64,000 nt of DNA from Bacillus sp. NEB1478 (GCF_031582965.1 NZ_CP134049.1:1-64000); one strand, 5' to 3'; counted from the stretch's first letter, positions 19,017 through 28,538 are shown. The notes: generated by a model not told the origin, from the sequence alone. Program-made: numbers and translations.

Positions 19017-20990
19017 ATGCCAAAGTTTTTGTTAAAACGGTGGCATGGTTATCCCGTCATCGCCTTATTTGTCATTTCTGTCATACTCGTGAGCATACTT
19101 ACTTATTTTCAATGGATTTTAGGAGTAGCAGGCTTTGTTATTTTAGGGGTTATTTCTTATTATTCCATGAAGGCTGAAGCGAGTTTTCAGGAAGAACTAG
19201 GTGACTATATATCTACGCTTTCTCATCGTTTGAAAAAAGTAGGCGAAGAAGCGTTGATGGAAATGCCGATCGGAATCATTTTATATGACGAGGATTTTAA
19301 AATTGAATGGGCTAATCCATATATGGGTGCGCTTATTGAAGAAGAATCCTTTATCGGGCATTCGTTAAACCATGTTTCAGAAGAATTGATTCCTCATATC
19401 AAAAGTGATGCGAAGGAAGAAATCATTAAAATCAATGCACATAAATTCCAAGTTAACTTTAAAAAAGATGAACGCCTACTCTACTTTTTCGATGTGACGG
19501 AACAGCTGGATCTAGAACGGCTATATGATGAAGAGCAAACGGTGATGGCTGTCATCTTTCTCGACAACTATGAAGAAGTTACTCAAGGCTTAGATGATCA
19601 ATTCCGTTCAGTGATTAACTCAAAAGTAACATCTGTACTGAATGAATGGGCGAACCAGCATGGCATCTTTCTTAAAAGAACATCATCAGAGCGGTTTCTC
19701 GCTGTATTTAACCAGCGCATATTAAATGAGCTGGAGAAAAATAAATTCAGTGTTCTTGATGAAGTAAGAGAGTCTACCGCAAAGCAAAATATTTCGCTTA
19801 CGCTGAGCATTGGTGTAGCTGCAGGAACATCATCACTTCCTGAGCTTGGCCAGCTCTCTCAATCCAGCCTTGATTTGGCGCTGGGACGCGGTGGTGACCA
19901 AGTTGCGATCAAACAGACGAGCGGTAAAGTCCGTTTTTATGGCGGTAAAACAAACCCAGTTGAGAAGCGTACCCGTGTACGTGCTAGGGTTATTTCACAT
20001 GCGCTGAGTGAACTAGTGTCAGACAGCGACAAAGTGATGATCATGGGACATAAAAATCCGGATATGGATGCAATTGGTTCTGCTATCGGGATATTAAAAG
20101 TAGCCCAAGTGAACGGAAAAGAAGGCTATGTCGTTTTAGATCAGGCTGATATTGACATCGGCGTTCAGCGTCTGATGGATGAGATCAAAGAAACGGAATC
20201 TGTCTGGAAGTATTTTATTACACCAGAAGAAGCACTCGAGATCGCATCTAGAGACACACTGCTAGTTGTTGTTGATACACATAAACCTTCTATGGTTATA
20301 GAAGAGAAGCTATTAGCGAAACTGGATCATATCGTCGTGATCGACCATCATCGGCGCGGGGAAGAGTTTATTAAAGATCCCGTACTCGTTTACATGGAGC
20401 CATATGCCTCCTCAACAGCTGAACTTGTTACAGAACTGCTCGAATACCAGCCTAAACGCTTAAAAATGCGTATGCTTGAAGCGACTGCGCTATTGGCGGG
20501 AATTATCGTAGACACGAAAAGCTTTACACTAAGAACGGGTTCACGCACGTTTGATGCCGCCTCTTACTTAAGAGCACATGGGGCAGACACCATACTCGTT
20601 CAAAAGTTTCTAAAAGAAGATTTGAACACATATACAAGGCGTTCGAAGCTTATCGAAAACGCTCAAATTTATAAAAAAGGGATTGTCATTACGAAGAGCA
20701 CTCCTGAAGATGCCTATAACCAAGTAGTCATCGCTCAGGCAGCTGACATTTTATTATCGATGAATGGCGTCTCAGCATCTTTTGTTATCTCAAACCGGAT
20801 AGATGGCAAAGTAAGCATCAGTGCACGTTCTCTAGGGGATATCAATGTTCAAATGATCATGGAAAAACTTGAAGGTGGAGGACACCTTACAAATGCGGCC
20901 TGTCAGATTGAGAACAGCAATATTGATGAAGCTGAAAGACAATTAAAACTGATCATTGACGAGTATTTAGAAGGGGGAGAAGAAGAATGA
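19017..20990 (+). CDS. gdpP: Cyclic-di-AMP phosphodiesterase GdpP
   Basis: The 657-residue protein (YybT) has two N-terminal membrane segments (about residues 12-50), a PAS domain (about 84-150), a degenerate GGDEF domain (about 170-300) and DHH/DHHA1 domains with [13 protein letters not shown] (about 344-356), VVIDHHRRG and [11 protein letters not shown]. It hydrolyses c-di-AMP to pApA at the membrane, controlling potassium and wall homeostasis. Its stop overlaps the rplI start by four bases. Confidence 0.97.
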   Translation: MPKFLLKRWHGYPVIALFVISVILVSILTYFQWILGVAGFVILGVISYYSMKAEASFQEELGDYISTLSHRLKKVGEEALMEMPIGIILYDEDFKIEWANPYMGALIEEESFIGHSLNHVSEELIPHIKSDAKEEIIKINAHKFQVNFKKDERLLYFFDVTEQLDLERLYDEEQTVMAVIFLDNYEEVTQGLDDQFRSVINSKVTSVLNEWANQHGIFLKRTSSERFLAVFNQRILNELEKNKFSVLDEVRESTAKQNISLTLSIGVAAGTSSLPELGQLSQSSLDLALGRGGDQVAIKQTSGKVRFYGGKTNPVEKRTRVRARVISHALSELVSDSDKVMIMGHKNPDMDAIGSAIGILKVAQVNGKEGYVVLDQADIDIGVQRLMDEIKETESVWKYFITPEEALEIASRDTLLVVVDTHKPSMVIEEKLLAKLDHIVVIDHHRRGEEFIKDPVLVYMEPYASSTAELVTELLEYQPKRLKMRMLEATALLAGIIVDTKSFTLRTGSRTFDAASYLRAHGADTILVQKFLKEDLNTYTRRSKLIENAQIYKKGIVITKSTPEDAYNQVVIAQAADILLSMNGVSASFVISNRIDGKVSISARSLGDINVQMIMEKLEGGGHLTNAACQIENSNIDEAERQLKLIIDEYLEGGEEE

Positions 20991-21430
20991 AAGTAATTTT
21001 TCTTCAAGATGTAAAAGGCAAAGGTAAAAAAGGAGAAGTTAAAAACGTTTCTGAAGGCTATGCACGCAATTTTCTTTTTCCAAAAAACTTAGCGTCAGAA
21101 GCAACTTCTTCTGCAATGGCTACTCTTAAAGGCCAGCAAAAAAGTGAAGAAAAGAAACAGCAAGAACAACTTGAAGAAGCAGAAGCATTAAAAAATAAAT
21201 TGGCAGAAATGACAATTACAATCAAGACGAAAACCGGTGATGGCGGACGTGTTTTCGGATCTGTAACGAGTAAACAAATTGCCGATGGTCTTAAAGAACA
21301 AGGAATTAAAATCGACAAGCGAAAAATCGAACTTGCCGATCCGATAAAAGCACTTGGCTACACAAATGTACCTGTAAAGCTTCACTCCCAAGTAACGGGA
21401 ACGGTAAAAGTACACGTCACTGAAGAATAA
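20987..21430 (+). CDS. rplI: 50S ribosomal protein L9
   Basis: The 147-residue protein starts [20 protein letters not shown], the L9 N-terminal rRNA-binding domain, with a long central helix and a C-terminal domain. GGGGGAG inside gdpP serves as its ribosome binding site. The terminator CCGGGTTCTCCCGG plus T-run (21434-21456) follows. Confidence 0.98.
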   Translation: MKVIFLQDVKGKGKKGEVKNVSEGYARNFLFPKNLASEATSSAMATLKGQQKSEEKKQQEQLEEAEALKNKLAEMTITIKTKTGDGGRVFGSVTSKQIADGLKEQGIKIDKRKIELADPIKALGYTNVPVKLHSQVTGTVKVHVTEE

Positions 21431-21433
21431 AAA

Positions 21434-21456
21434 GCCGGGTTCTCCCGGTTTTTTCA
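21434..21456 (+). terminator. Terminator after rplI
   Basis: CCGGG/CCCGG hairpin with a four-base loop followed by TTTTTT. Confidence 0.8.
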
Positions 21457-21497
21457 ACGTCTATTAAACAAATAACGATAGAGAGGAGGACCATTAG

Positions 21498-22862
21498 ATG
21501 AGTGATTTATTTGCAGACCGCATTCCGCCGCAGAACATTGAAGCGGAACAAGCGGTTTTAGGATCTATCTTTTTAGAGGCAGAAGCGCTGATTACAGCCT
21601 CTGAAATTTTATTGCCGGAAGATTTTTATCGAGCGACCCACCAAAGAATTTATCGCGTCATGCTAGAGCTCAATGCAAAGGGTGAACCGGTCGATCTGAT
21701 TACGGTAACATCAGAGCTTCAGGATAAAAACCAGCTCGATGAGGTCGGAGGTTTGTCCTTTTTAACGGAACTTGCTGACAGTTCACCAACTGCGGCAAAC
21801 GTCGAGTACTACAGCAAAATTGTTGAAGAAAAATCACTGCTGCGCCGTTTGATTCGGACAGCAACTGATATTACGGCAAACAGTTATGCAAGGGAAGAAG
21901 AAGTTGAAGCGATTTTAAACGAAGCAGAAAAATCGATTTTAGAAGTTTCTAACCGTAAGAACACAAGTGCATTCACGGCCATCAAGGATGTTCTCGTCCA
22001 TGCCTACGACAACATTGAAGCTCTTCATAACAGAAAAGGTGATATTACAGGCATTCCAACAGGCTTTAATGACTTAGACAGAATGACAGCTGGTTTCCAA
22101 AGAAACGATCTAATTATCGTTGCTGCCCGTCCGTCTGTTGGTAAAACGGCATTCGCCTTGAACATTGCCCAAAACGTTGCGACGAAGACAGATGAAAATG
22201 TTGCGATATTCAGTCTCGAGATGGGAGCTGAACAGCTAGTCATGCGTATGCTTTGTGCGGAAGGCAACCTTGATGCACAGCGTCTTCGTACAGGGTCTTT
22301 GCAGGCTGAAGACTGGCAGAAGCTGACGATGGCGATGGGAAGCTTATCTGCTGCCGGTATTTACATTGATGATACACCAGGTATCCGAATCAATGATATT
22401 CGTGCAAAATGCCGCCGTTTGAAGCAGGAAAAAGGGTTAGGTATGATTTTGATCGATTACTTGCAGCTTATTATGGGGAGCGGAAAGTCTGGCGAAAACC
22501 GCCAGCAGGAGGTTTCGGAGATCTCCCGTTCACTTAAAGCCCTCGCTCGTGAGCTGGAAGTGCCTGTTATCGCTCTTTCTCAGCTCTCACGTGGTGTTGA
22601 ATCCCGTCAGGATAAGCGCCCGATGATGTCTGATATTCGTGAATCCGGTTCTATCGAGCAGGATGCCGATATCGTCGCCTTCCTTTATCGTGATGATTAT
22701 TATGATAAAGAAACAGAAGCGAAGAACATCATTGAAATTATTATTGCTAAGCAGCGTAATGGTCCGACAGGTACGGTTGAGCTGGCATTCGTAAAAGAAT
22801 ATAACAAATTCGTTAACCTGGACAGGCGTCATGATGAAACGGCCATACCGCCAGGAGCGTAA
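21498..22862 (+). CDS. dnaC: Replicative DNA helicase
   Basis: The 454-residue protein is the DnaB-type hexameric helicase (DnaC in Bacillus nomenclature). It has the N-terminal primase-interaction domain (PPQNIEAEQAVLGSIF at residues 9-24) and a RecA-like domain with Walker A ARPSVGKTAFALN (about 209-221), the MILIDYLQL Walker B segment and an arginine finger region. It unwinds DNA at the fork. No intein is present. GAGAGGAGG precedes the ATG. Confidence 0.98.
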   Translation: MSDLFADRIPPQNIEAEQAVLGSIFLEAEALITASEILLPEDFYRATHQRIYRVMLELNAKGEPVDLITVTSELQDKNQLDEVGGLSFLTELADSSPTAANVEYYSKIVEEKSLLRRLIRTATDITANSYAREEEVEAILNEAEKSILEVSNRKNTSAFTAIKDVLVHAYDNIEALHNRKGDITGIPTGFNDLDRMTAGFQRNDLIIVAARPSVGKTAFALNIAQNVATKTDENVAIFSLEMGAEQLVMRMLCAEGNLDAQRLRTGSLQAEDWQKLTMAMGSLSAAGIYIDDTPGIRINDIRAKCRRLKQEKGLGMILIDYLQLIMGSGKSGENRQQEVSEISRSLKALARELEVPVIALSQLSRGVESRQDKRPMMSDIRESGSIEQDADIVAFLYRDDYYDKETEAKNIIEIIIAKQRNGPTGTVELAFVKEYNKFVNLDRRHDETAIPPGA

Positions 22863-22864
22863 AG

Positions 22865-22898
22865 AAAAAGCAGCTGGAGATTAATCCAGCTGCTTTTC
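22865..22898. terminator. Bidirectional terminator between dnaC and the UPF0158 gene
   Basis: AAAAAGCAGCTGGA and TCCAGCTGCTTTT form a nearly perfect hairpin between convergent genes; it includes the last codons of the minus-strand gene. Confidence 0.85.
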
Positions 22899-23285
22899 TA
22901 GTTCTAAAAGATTATATTCGGTTAACCAGCTTTCAATTCGATGCCTTACTTTTTCTTGCTGAAACGCACGCCATTTTTCCGTTAGATTTAAGTGGTCGAT
23001 TGTATCGGTAAACACTTCAAAAGGATTATTTTTATTAAGAGCATGCAATAATTCATGATTTTGGTTCTGGCTTTCAAATTCAACCATCCAGCTGAAAGTC
23101 TCAACACTCATCACTTTAGGGAGTTCTAAAAAACGATCAGGTTCCTCTAAATCTAAAAACTCCAGGTTAGGCAATCCGCCTGGCTCAATCGCATCAAGTA
23201 AAATAACTTGATCATTTCTATCTAAATAATAAATATGGTTTGCCGCATCGTCCATATAAGCAACCATCAATTTTTCAATAAACAT
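22881..23285 (-). CDS. UPF0158-like protein
   Basis: The 134-residue acidic protein resembles UPF0158: an N-terminal region binding-like segment (LMVAYMDDAANHIYYLDR), and the C-terminal pattern NPFEVFTDTIDHLNL...EKWRAFQQEK...IESWLTEYNL typical of that family. Function unknown. It is monocistronic with AGGAGGTATC upstream of the ATG on the minus strand, convergent with dnaC. Confidence 0.65.
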   Translation of the reverse strand: MFIEKLMVAYMDDAANHIYYLDRNDQVILLDAIEPGGLPNLEFLDLEEPDRFLELPKVMSVETFSWMVEFESQNQNHELLHALNKNNPFEVFTDTIDHLNLTEKWRAFQQEKVRHRIESWLTEYNLLELEKQLD

Positions 23286-23377
23286 AAGAATGATACCTCC
23301 TAAACAAGGTGAATACTACAGGATACGATAGAAAAATGGATCTTCTGACTATGCGATTGTAAATATCCTGTAAATAT

Positions 23378-23421
23378 TTTCACGAACAAAAATAAGTAAT
23401 ATAGTTGTAATGTTCGTGTTT
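23378..23421 (+). promoter_or_regulatory. Paired PurR boxes upstream of purA
   Basis: Two convergent PurBox-like sites, with ACGAACA at 23382-23388 and TGTTCGT at 23411-23417, are embedded in AT-rich flanks. Taken as 14-base boxes they leave about 16 bases between them, the arrangement known for Bacillus PurR operators (consensus AWWWCCGAACWWT). They lie just upstream of the purA -35 box. Confidence 0.8.
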
Positions 23422-23425
23422 TTCA

Positions 23426-23454
23426 TTGACTTTCCGTTTAAAAATTGCTAAACT
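23426..23454 (+). promoter_or_regulatory. purA promoter
   Basis: TTGACT (23426-23431), 17-base spacer, TAAACT (23449-23454). Confidence 0.7.
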
Positions 23455-23517
23455 AAGCATGGTTTTTCAAGATTAGACGATGAACTCGTCAATCTTTAAT
23501 TTCATGGAGGTGCGACC

Positions 23518-24804
23518 ATGTCATCTGTAGTAGTTGTTGGAACACAATGGGGAGACGAAGGTAAAGGTAAAATTACTGATTTTCTCTCTGAAAGAGCTGA
23601 AGTAGTAGCTAGATATCAAGGTGGAAATAACGCTGGCCATACGATTGTGTTTGAAGGTACAAAATATAAACTTCACTTAATTCCATCAGGAATCTTTTAC
23701 AACGATAAAATTTGTGTAATCGGAAACGGAATGGTAGTTGATCCGAAAGCTGTGCTTGAAGAGCTTGCTTATCTTCACGGACATAATGTAAGTACAGAAA
23801 ACCTTCGTATTTCTAACCGTGCTCATGTCATTCTTCCTTATCATCTTCGTCAAGATATTTTAGAAGAAGAAAGCAAGGGTGCCAATAAGATCGGTACGAC
23901 GAAAAAAGGAATTGGACCTGCATACATGGATAAAGCGGCACGTATCGGTATCCGTATCGCTGATTTGTTAGACCGTGAAGTATTCGAAGAAAAGCTGGAG
24001 CGCAACTTAGCTGAAAAGAACCGCCTTTTTGACCGCATTTACGAATCTGAAGGTTTTACAAAAGAAGAAATTCTAGATGAGTACTATGAATATGGACAAC
24101 AGATTAAAAAATATGTAGTCGATACTTCTGTAGTTTTAAATGATGCTCTGGATGATGGACGCCGTGTCCTTTTTGAAGGTGCACAAGGTGTAATGCTAGA
24201 TATCGACCAAGGAACATATCCGTTCGTAACTTCCTCCAACCCAATTGCAGGTGGAGTAACGATTGGTTCTGGTGTAGGTCCTTCTAAAATCAATCACGTA
24301 GTTGGTGTATCTAAAGCATATACAACACGTGTTGGTGATGGTCCTTTCCCAACAGAACTTCACGACGAAATCGGTAACCAAATTCGTGAAGTTGGCCGTG
24401 AATACGGAACAACAACTGGACGTCCACGCCGTGTTGGCTGGTTTGACGCTGTTGTTGTCGGACATGCCCGCCGTGTTTCAGGAATTACAGATTTGTCATT
24501 GAACTCAATCGATGTTCTTACAGGCATTGAAACATTGAAAATTTGTGTGGCATACAAATACAATGGCGAGCTAATCAAAGAGTTCCCGGCAAGCCTTAAA
24601 GTGCTGGCACAATGTGAGCCGGTATACGAAGAAATGCCAGGCTGGACGGAAGATATTACAGGCGTGAAGGACTTGAGTGAACTTCCGGAAAACGCACGTC
24701 ACTATGTAGAGCGTATTTCCCAAGTAACAGGTATTCCGCTTTCAATCTTTTCAGTAGGACCAGACCGTGCACAAACAAACATGGTAAGAGGCGTATTTGC
24801 TTAA
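23518..24804 (+). CDS. purA: Adenylosuccinate synthetase
   Basis: The 428-residue enzyme makes adenylosuccinate from IMP and aspartate with GTP, the first committed step to AMP. Visible motifs: [14 protein letters not shown] (about residues 8-21), the IMP site GNNAGHT, and the signature [23 protein letters not shown] after TGGAGGTG. It is transcribed alone behind PurR boxes and ended by a symmetrical terminator (24813-24846). Confidence 0.98.
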   Translation: MSSVVVVGTQWGDEGKGKITDFLSERAEVVARYQGGNNAGHTIVFEGTKYKLHLIPSGIFYNDKICVIGNGMVVDPKAVLEELAYLHGHNVSTENLRISNRAHVILPYHLRQDILEEESKGANKIGTTKKGIGPAYMDKAARIGIRIADLLDREVFEEKLERNLAEKNRLFDRIYESEGFTKEEILDEYYEYGQQIKKYVVDTSVVLNDALDDGRRVLFEGAQGVMLDIDQGTYPFVTSSNPIAGGVTIGSGVGPSKINHVVGVSKAYTTRVGDGPFPTELHDEIGNQIREVGREYGTTTGRPRRVGWFDAVVVGHARRVSGITDLSLNSIDVLTGIETLKICVAYKYNGELIKEFPASLKVLAQCEPVYEEMPGWTEDITGVKDLSELPENARHYVERISQVTGIPLSIFSVGPDRAQTNMVRGVFA

Positions 24805-24812
24805 TTTTTAAT

Positions 24813-24847
24813 AAGGAGCTGACTCAGATGAGTCAGCTTTCCTTTTT
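24813..24847 (+). terminator. Terminator after purA
   Basis: AAGGAGCTGACTCA pairs with TGAGTCAGCTTTCCTT, followed by TTTT. Confidence 0.85.
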
Positions 24848-24910
24848 TATGTTTGTGGGTTTAGCGGAGTGTGAAAGAGTTGGTCATGTGTGTCGAATTA
24901 TGGCGAGTAG

Positions 24911-25036
24911 TCGATATTTGGTTGGAAAGTGGCGATAAATCGGAGTAAAGTTTCGATATCGGATGAGAATCTTTCAATAAGTGAACCAAAAACGTCGATA
25001 AACAAAATAAATTGTTCGATTTGTGAGTTGTACGTC
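24911..25036. repeat. 21-bp tandem repeat array B (TCGATA type)
   Basis: Six diverged units begin with TCGATA or a near match (TCGATA, GCGATA, TCGATA, TCAATA, TCGATA, TCGATT) at 24911, 24932, 24953, 24974, 24995 and 25016, exactly 21 bases apart. Two further AATCYCACAG units lie 21 bases apart at 25112 and 25133. All are in the 630-base spacer between purA and the tRNA cluster, where no gene is seen. Confidence 0.85.
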
Positions 25037-25250
25037 CGGGAATGTTTACTCTATATGGACAAAATCATATTTTGTTCATACCAAGCGGGAAAATTGATAC
25101 ACGTATAAAATAATCCCACAGAAACCAGACGGAATCTCACAGTAATATCCAATAACTTAATTGAATTAATGATTTCGACAAATTGAAGCTCGTTTACAAG
25201 TCGAAAGTATCCAAATTAAAAATTTTTGAAAAAAATAAAACAAAAACGTA

Positions 25251-25279
25251 TTGCCAAAGCTTTCATATCATGGTAAAGT
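25251..25279 (+). promoter_or_regulatory. Promoter of the tRNA cluster
   Basis: TTGCCA (25251-25256), 17-base spacer, TAAAGT (25274-25279). An inverted repeat TTGTCG/CGACAA follows at 25285-25304, within the predicted leader. Confidence 0.6.
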
Positions 25280-25308
25280 AACACTTGTCGTGAAAAAACG
25301 ACAATGTT

Positions 25309-25430
25309 TTTAGCAAGAGCCATTAGCTCAGTTACGAGCGATACTTCTCGTGAATGAACTACGAGTTGTCTCGACGGATACACCGGCAGTCATTTCTTTT
25401 AGAGGAAGAGACAGGGGACCGACGGACACA
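25309..25430 (+). repeat. Truncated tRNA-Lys 5' copy fused to repeated element, copy 1
   Basis: Positions 25309-25333 duplicate exactly the 8-base leader and first 17 bases of the downstream tRNA-Lys gene (25431-25455). At the break an ~80-base element begins: ACGAGCGATAC (25334), GAGTTGTCTCGACGG, and a stem formed by TGTCTC (25367-25372) with GAGACA (25408-25413) around a 35-base loop. A second copy precedes tRNA-Phe. No rRNA or ORF is present. Confidence 0.85.
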
Positions 25431-25438
25431 TTTAGCAA

Positions 25439-25514
25439 GAGCCATTAGCTCAGTTGGTAGAGCATCTGACTTTTAATCAGAGGGTCGAAGGTTCGAATCC
25501 TTCATGGCTCACCA
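25439..25514 (+). tRNA. tRNA-Lys (anticodon TTT)
   Basis: 76 bases with encoded CCA. Acceptor GAGCCAT pairs with ATGGCTC; anticodon arm CTGACTTTTAATCAG gives anticodon TTT; T loop GGTTCGAATCC. First of four tRNA genes in a row. Confidence 0.97.
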
Positions 25515-25528
25515 CTTTTTTTAAAAGT

Positions 25529-25603
25529 GGCCCGTTGGTCAAGCGGTTAAGACACCGCCCTTTCACGGCGGTAACACGGGTTCGAATCCCGTACGGGTCA
25601 CCA
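25529..25603 (+). tRNA. tRNA-Glu (anticodon TTC)
   Basis: 75 bases with encoded CCA. Acceptor GGCCCGT pairs with ACGGGTC; anticodon arm CCGCCCTTTCACGGCGG gives TTC; T arm CGGGTTCGAATCCCG. Confidence 0.96.
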
Positions 25604-25633
25604 TTCAATTTTTAATAAAAACCTTTTTTCAAT

Positions 25634-25709
25634 GGACTCGTGGTGTAGTGGTTAACATGCCTGCCTGTCACGCAGGAGATCGCCGGTTCGACCCCGGTCG
25701 GGTCCGCCA
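25634..25709 (+). tRNA. tRNA-Asp (anticodon GTC)
   Basis: 76 bases with encoded CCA. Acceptor GGACTCG pairs with CGGGTCC; anticodon arm CTGCCTGTCACGCAG gives GTC; T arm CCGGTTCGACCCCGG. Confidence 0.96.
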
Positions 25710-25728
25710 TTTTTATTTCGTTTCAAAA

Positions 25729-25853
25729 TTGGCTCGATAGCTACGAGCGATACAGCACGATTAAGCTGCGAGTTGTCTCGACGGATACACATCATAGAAA
25801 TAACCTGTAGAGGAAGAGACACAGTAATTAAATAGGTACCAAAATAATACTTC
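25729..25853 (+). repeat. Truncated tRNA-Phe 5' copy fused to repeated element, copy 2
   Basis: Positions 25729-25742 duplicate the two leader bases and first 12 bases of the downstream tRNA-Phe (25854-25867). They run directly into the same element as copy 1: ACGAGCGATAC (25743), GAGTTGTCTCGACGGATACAC, TAGAGGAAGAGACA. TGTCTC (25774-25779) and GAGACA (25816-25821) again form a stem around a 36-base loop. Confidence 0.85.
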
Positions 25854-25855
25854 TT

Positions 25856-25931
<76 letters not shown>

Positions 25932-25962
25932 TTTTACTTTTACAATCCTTACACACAATCTT

Positions 25963-25990
25963 GCATGCCCTTAGTGGCATGCATTTTTTT
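25963..25990 (+). terminator. Terminator of the tRNA cluster
   Basis: GCATGCC pairs with GGCATGC around CCTTAGT, followed by ATTTTTTT. The rest of the 304-base spacer up to 26235 holds no feature I can identify. Confidence 0.85.
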
Positions 25991-26235
25991 ATATCCAAGA
26001 TTGGGGTAAATGAGAAAAAATTGATCAACGCAAGTTTTTTACTACTTAATTTCGACTTTGTTCCTAAATAAAAGATAGGCTCGGATCCAGCGGAATTTCC
26101 TTTTATTTAAATCTTATTCATAAAAGTACGGACAACCTGAATATAGTCATAGTAGAAACATTTTTTCTTAGCGTAACAGGGTTCTGTGAAACTGCATTAG
26201 AATATATTGAAAGTAGATAGGGATGAGGAAGGTAG

Positions 26236-26826
26236 ATGATCATACAGATGGAAGAGTTACAGTGGGGTCTTTATCTTTTATTAAGTTATTTAGCCGGGGG
26301 TCTCATGACGGGATTTCTAGTCGCGAAAATGTTAAAAGGGGTCGATTTACGAAACGAGGGAAGCGGAAATATAGGGGCGCGCAATGCGGGCAGAGTCCTT
26401 GGACCGGCAGGATTTCTTCTTACGCTGACAGGTGACCTGCTAAAAGCTGGAGCGGTGGTTTGGGCTGCTATACATCTCGGTTATCCTCCTTACATTCAAT
26501 TACTCGGATTTTTGGCGGTGATCATCGGGCATCTTTATCCTGTTCTTCTAAAGTTTCATGGCGGGAAAGGTGTTGCCTCATTTATTGGGGGATTACTTAT
26601 ATTTCATTGGCTGTCCGCCGTTTTAGTGGGAGTGGCATTTCTATTATTTTATTCAATCAAAAGAAGCCTTACTGTTGCGGGGTTATTCGCCTTTGCATTA
26701 GCGCCGTTCTTTTATTGGCTGTTTGAGAAGCAGTGGCTCGAAACTCTCATTCTCATACCAATCAGTTTAATAGTCGTCTACGTTCAAAAAGAGGATATTA
26801 AAGAAAGAATCATGTTGAAAGAATAA
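26236..26826 (+). CDS. plsY: PlsY-family glycerol-3-phosphate acyltransferase
   Basis: The 196-residue membrane protein has about five hydrophobic segments and the PlsY signatures EGSGNIGARNAGRVLG (about residues 41-56), IGHLYPVLLKFHGGKGVA (about 97-114) and a C-terminal cytosolic tail. PlsY transfers acyl from acyl-phosphate to glycerol-3-phosphate. The usual motif has T where this has R (GARNA), and the housekeeping gene is normally elsewhere in Bacillus, so this may be a paralogue. Start ATG 26236 after AGGAAGG; ATG at 26248 is an alternative. Confidence 0.82.
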   Translation: MIIQMEELQWGLYLLLSYLAGGLMTGFLVAKMLKGVDLRNEGSGNIGARNAGRVLGPAGFLLTLTGDLLKAGAVVWAAIHLGYPPYIQLLGFLAVIIGHLYPVLLKFHGGKGVASFIGGLLIFHWLSAVLVGVAFLLFYSIKRSLTVAGLFAFALAPFFYWLFEKQWLETLILIPISLIVVYVQKEDIKERIMLKE

Positions 26827-26922
26827 AAGTGATTATAAATTGAAGATCTATGAGCAGGTTTCCGTTATGGAGACCTGTTCTTTTTTTGTCCTATGGATGA
26901 TAAAACCTTTGTTATGACATTT

Positions 26923-26939
26923 TTTACAGTTACATTACA
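26923..26939 (-). promoter_or_regulatory. WalR box upstream of the M23 peptidase
   Basis: Read on the minus strand, TGTAAT-N5-TGTAAA fits the WalR (YycF) consensus TGTWAH-N5-TGTWAH exactly. It lies about 130 bases before the wall hydrolase gene, whose neighbours are walRK. Confidence 0.7.
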
Positions 26940-27069
26940 AAAACCGAGAATTTCTGACAAATGTAAATTGAGTATGTTAGGATACAAAAGGATAAATACG
27001 GAGGAAATTGTCATAGGACAATAGACACAGTTGAGTTGTAGCAGAGGATCTTTAGGGGGAAATAGAAAA

Positions 27070-28521
27070 GTGAATAATCGAAAGACCACTGAAAGATTTA
27101 AAAAAATAATGATGCCATTACTAATGGCTGCAGTTGTAGCTCTATTAACACTTACGATGAAAACATCGGTAACATACGCACACCATGATAATAACGAGTT
27201 AATTAAGACTGTTTTTCATGTTTATGTAGATGGAAAGAAAATAGGAACAGTTCGTGAAAGAAGTGTCGTTGATCATGCAATAGAAAACCTGATGGAGGAC
27301 GCAAAAGCAAATAATGGTGATTTTGCTTATACCATTAATCAATCGATCGAACTGAAGCCTGATAGAATGTTTAGACCAGAGTTTGATAATGAAGCAGCAC
27401 AAGAAGCATTGGCACAATCTTTATCTGTTTCCTTAGATGCGTACAGTATTGTGACTGGCGGACAAACGGTTGCCTATGTATCTAGTGAAAAAGAGGCAGA
27501 AGATATCCTTTTACAAATGAAACTTGAGCATGTTTCAAAAGAAGATATGGATGCAATTGAACAAGCAAAAGCCGAAAATAAAAAAATCGAAGTACCTGAA
27601 CTGAAGCCTGGTGAAAGCAAAGTGATCGATGTAGACTTTTCAAATCCAGTATATGTTCGAAAAGCACAAACATCAGTTAAAGAACTGGTTTCAGTTGATG
27701 AAGCGATCAGCCGTCTAAAAGAGGGAAGACTTAGAAAGAAAGAGCACATCATTCAAAATGGTGAAACGTTAGAATCGATCGCTCAAAACTACCATATGAC
27801 GATGGAACAATTTTTCACATTAAACCCTAAGCTGATTTTAACTTCTGTAATCCGTGAAGGTGATGAAGTAATTATTCAAGAGAAGGAACCATTCACAGAA
27901 GTGCTTGTTTATGAAGCATTCCGAGCACAACGAGTTATTCCTTTCTCAGTCGAAAAACAAGATGACAGCACGATGGAAAAAGGCGAAACAAAAACGATTC
28001 AAAAAGGTCAGAACGGACTTTTAGATATAACGTTCACAACGAGAAATGCTGCCGGGAAAACCTTGCAGAATGATGTATTGAAGCAAGAACAAGTAAAAGA
28101 TCCGGTTACAGAGATCGTTAAGGTCGGAACGAAGGTGATTCCTTCAAAAGGTACTGGGAAACTCTCTTGGCCAGCTGTTGGAGGCTACATTTCAAGCCAT
28201 AAAGGCATGCGCTGGGGCAGACCGCACAAGGGAATCGATATTGCTCGTCCTTCTAACAAAGCCATTCGTGCGGCCGACAACGGAAAGGTTGTCTTTGCAG
28301 GATGGGATGGAGATTACGGTAATAGAGTCATTATTGATCATAATAACGGAATGAGAACGACTTATTCACATATGAGCTCTCTTTCTGTTTCTGTTGGAGA
28401 TGTTGTACAAAAAGGATCCAACATTGGTGTCATGGGTGCAACAGGTGATGTGACAGGCGTTCACCTTCACTTTGAAGTATATAAAAATGGAGCTTTAGTA
28501 AATCCTGAAAGCTATTTATAG
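27070..28521 (+). CDS. LysM-G5-M23 peptidoglycan endopeptidase
   Basis: The ~483-residue protein has an N-terminal signal/anchor (about residues 15-37), a YabE-like region, a LysM domain (KEHIIQNGETLESIAQNYHM, about 225-270), a G5 domain (about 280-350) and a C-terminal M23 domain. The latter shows the zinc-site pattern HKGIDIA and HLHFEVY and the YSHM segment of lysostaphin-type glycyl/DD-endopeptidases. It acts outside the membrane on the wall. The GTG at 27070 after AGGGGGA fits better than the upstream frame. A WalR box precedes it. Confidence 0.88.
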   Translation: MNNRKTTERFKKIMMPLLMAAVVALLTLTMKTSVTYAHHDNNELIKTVFHVYVDGKKIGTVRERSVVDHAIENLMEDAKANNGDFAYTINQSIELKPDRMFRPEFDNEAAQEALAQSLSVSLDAYSIVTGGQTVAYVSSEKEAEDILLQMKLEHVSKEDMDAIEQAKAENKKIEVPELKPGESKVIDVDFSNPVYVRKAQTSVKELVSVDEAISRLKEGRLRKKEHIIQNGETLESIAQNYHMTMEQFFTLNPKLILTSVIREGDEVIIQEKEPFTEVLVYEAFRAQRVIPFSVEKQDDSTMEKGETKTIQKGQNGLLDITFTTRNAAGKTLQNDVLKQEQVKDPVTEIVKVGTKVIPSKGTGKLSWPAVGGYISSHKGMRWGRPHKGIDIARPSNKAIRAADNGKVVFAGWDGDYGNRVIIDHNNGMRTTYSHMSSLSVSVGDVVQKGSNIGVMGATGDVTGVHLHFEVYKNGALVNPESYL

Positions 28522-28538
28522 GCTAATGCAGAATATTG

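Noticed and set aside
23340-23517. Purine riboswitch upstream of purA
   Set aside because: No three-way-junction core is visible; the region is explained by PurR boxes and a promoter.
25309-25333. An additional tRNA-Lys gene
   Set aside because: Only the first 17 bases of the tRNA are present; anticodon and T arms are missing.
25309-25430. Bacillaceae-1 RNA or T-box leader at the tRNA cluster
   Set aside because: The RUCCU terminal loops I associate with Bacillaceae-1 are absent, and there is no T-box sequence; the duplicated tRNA ends are not part of either motif.
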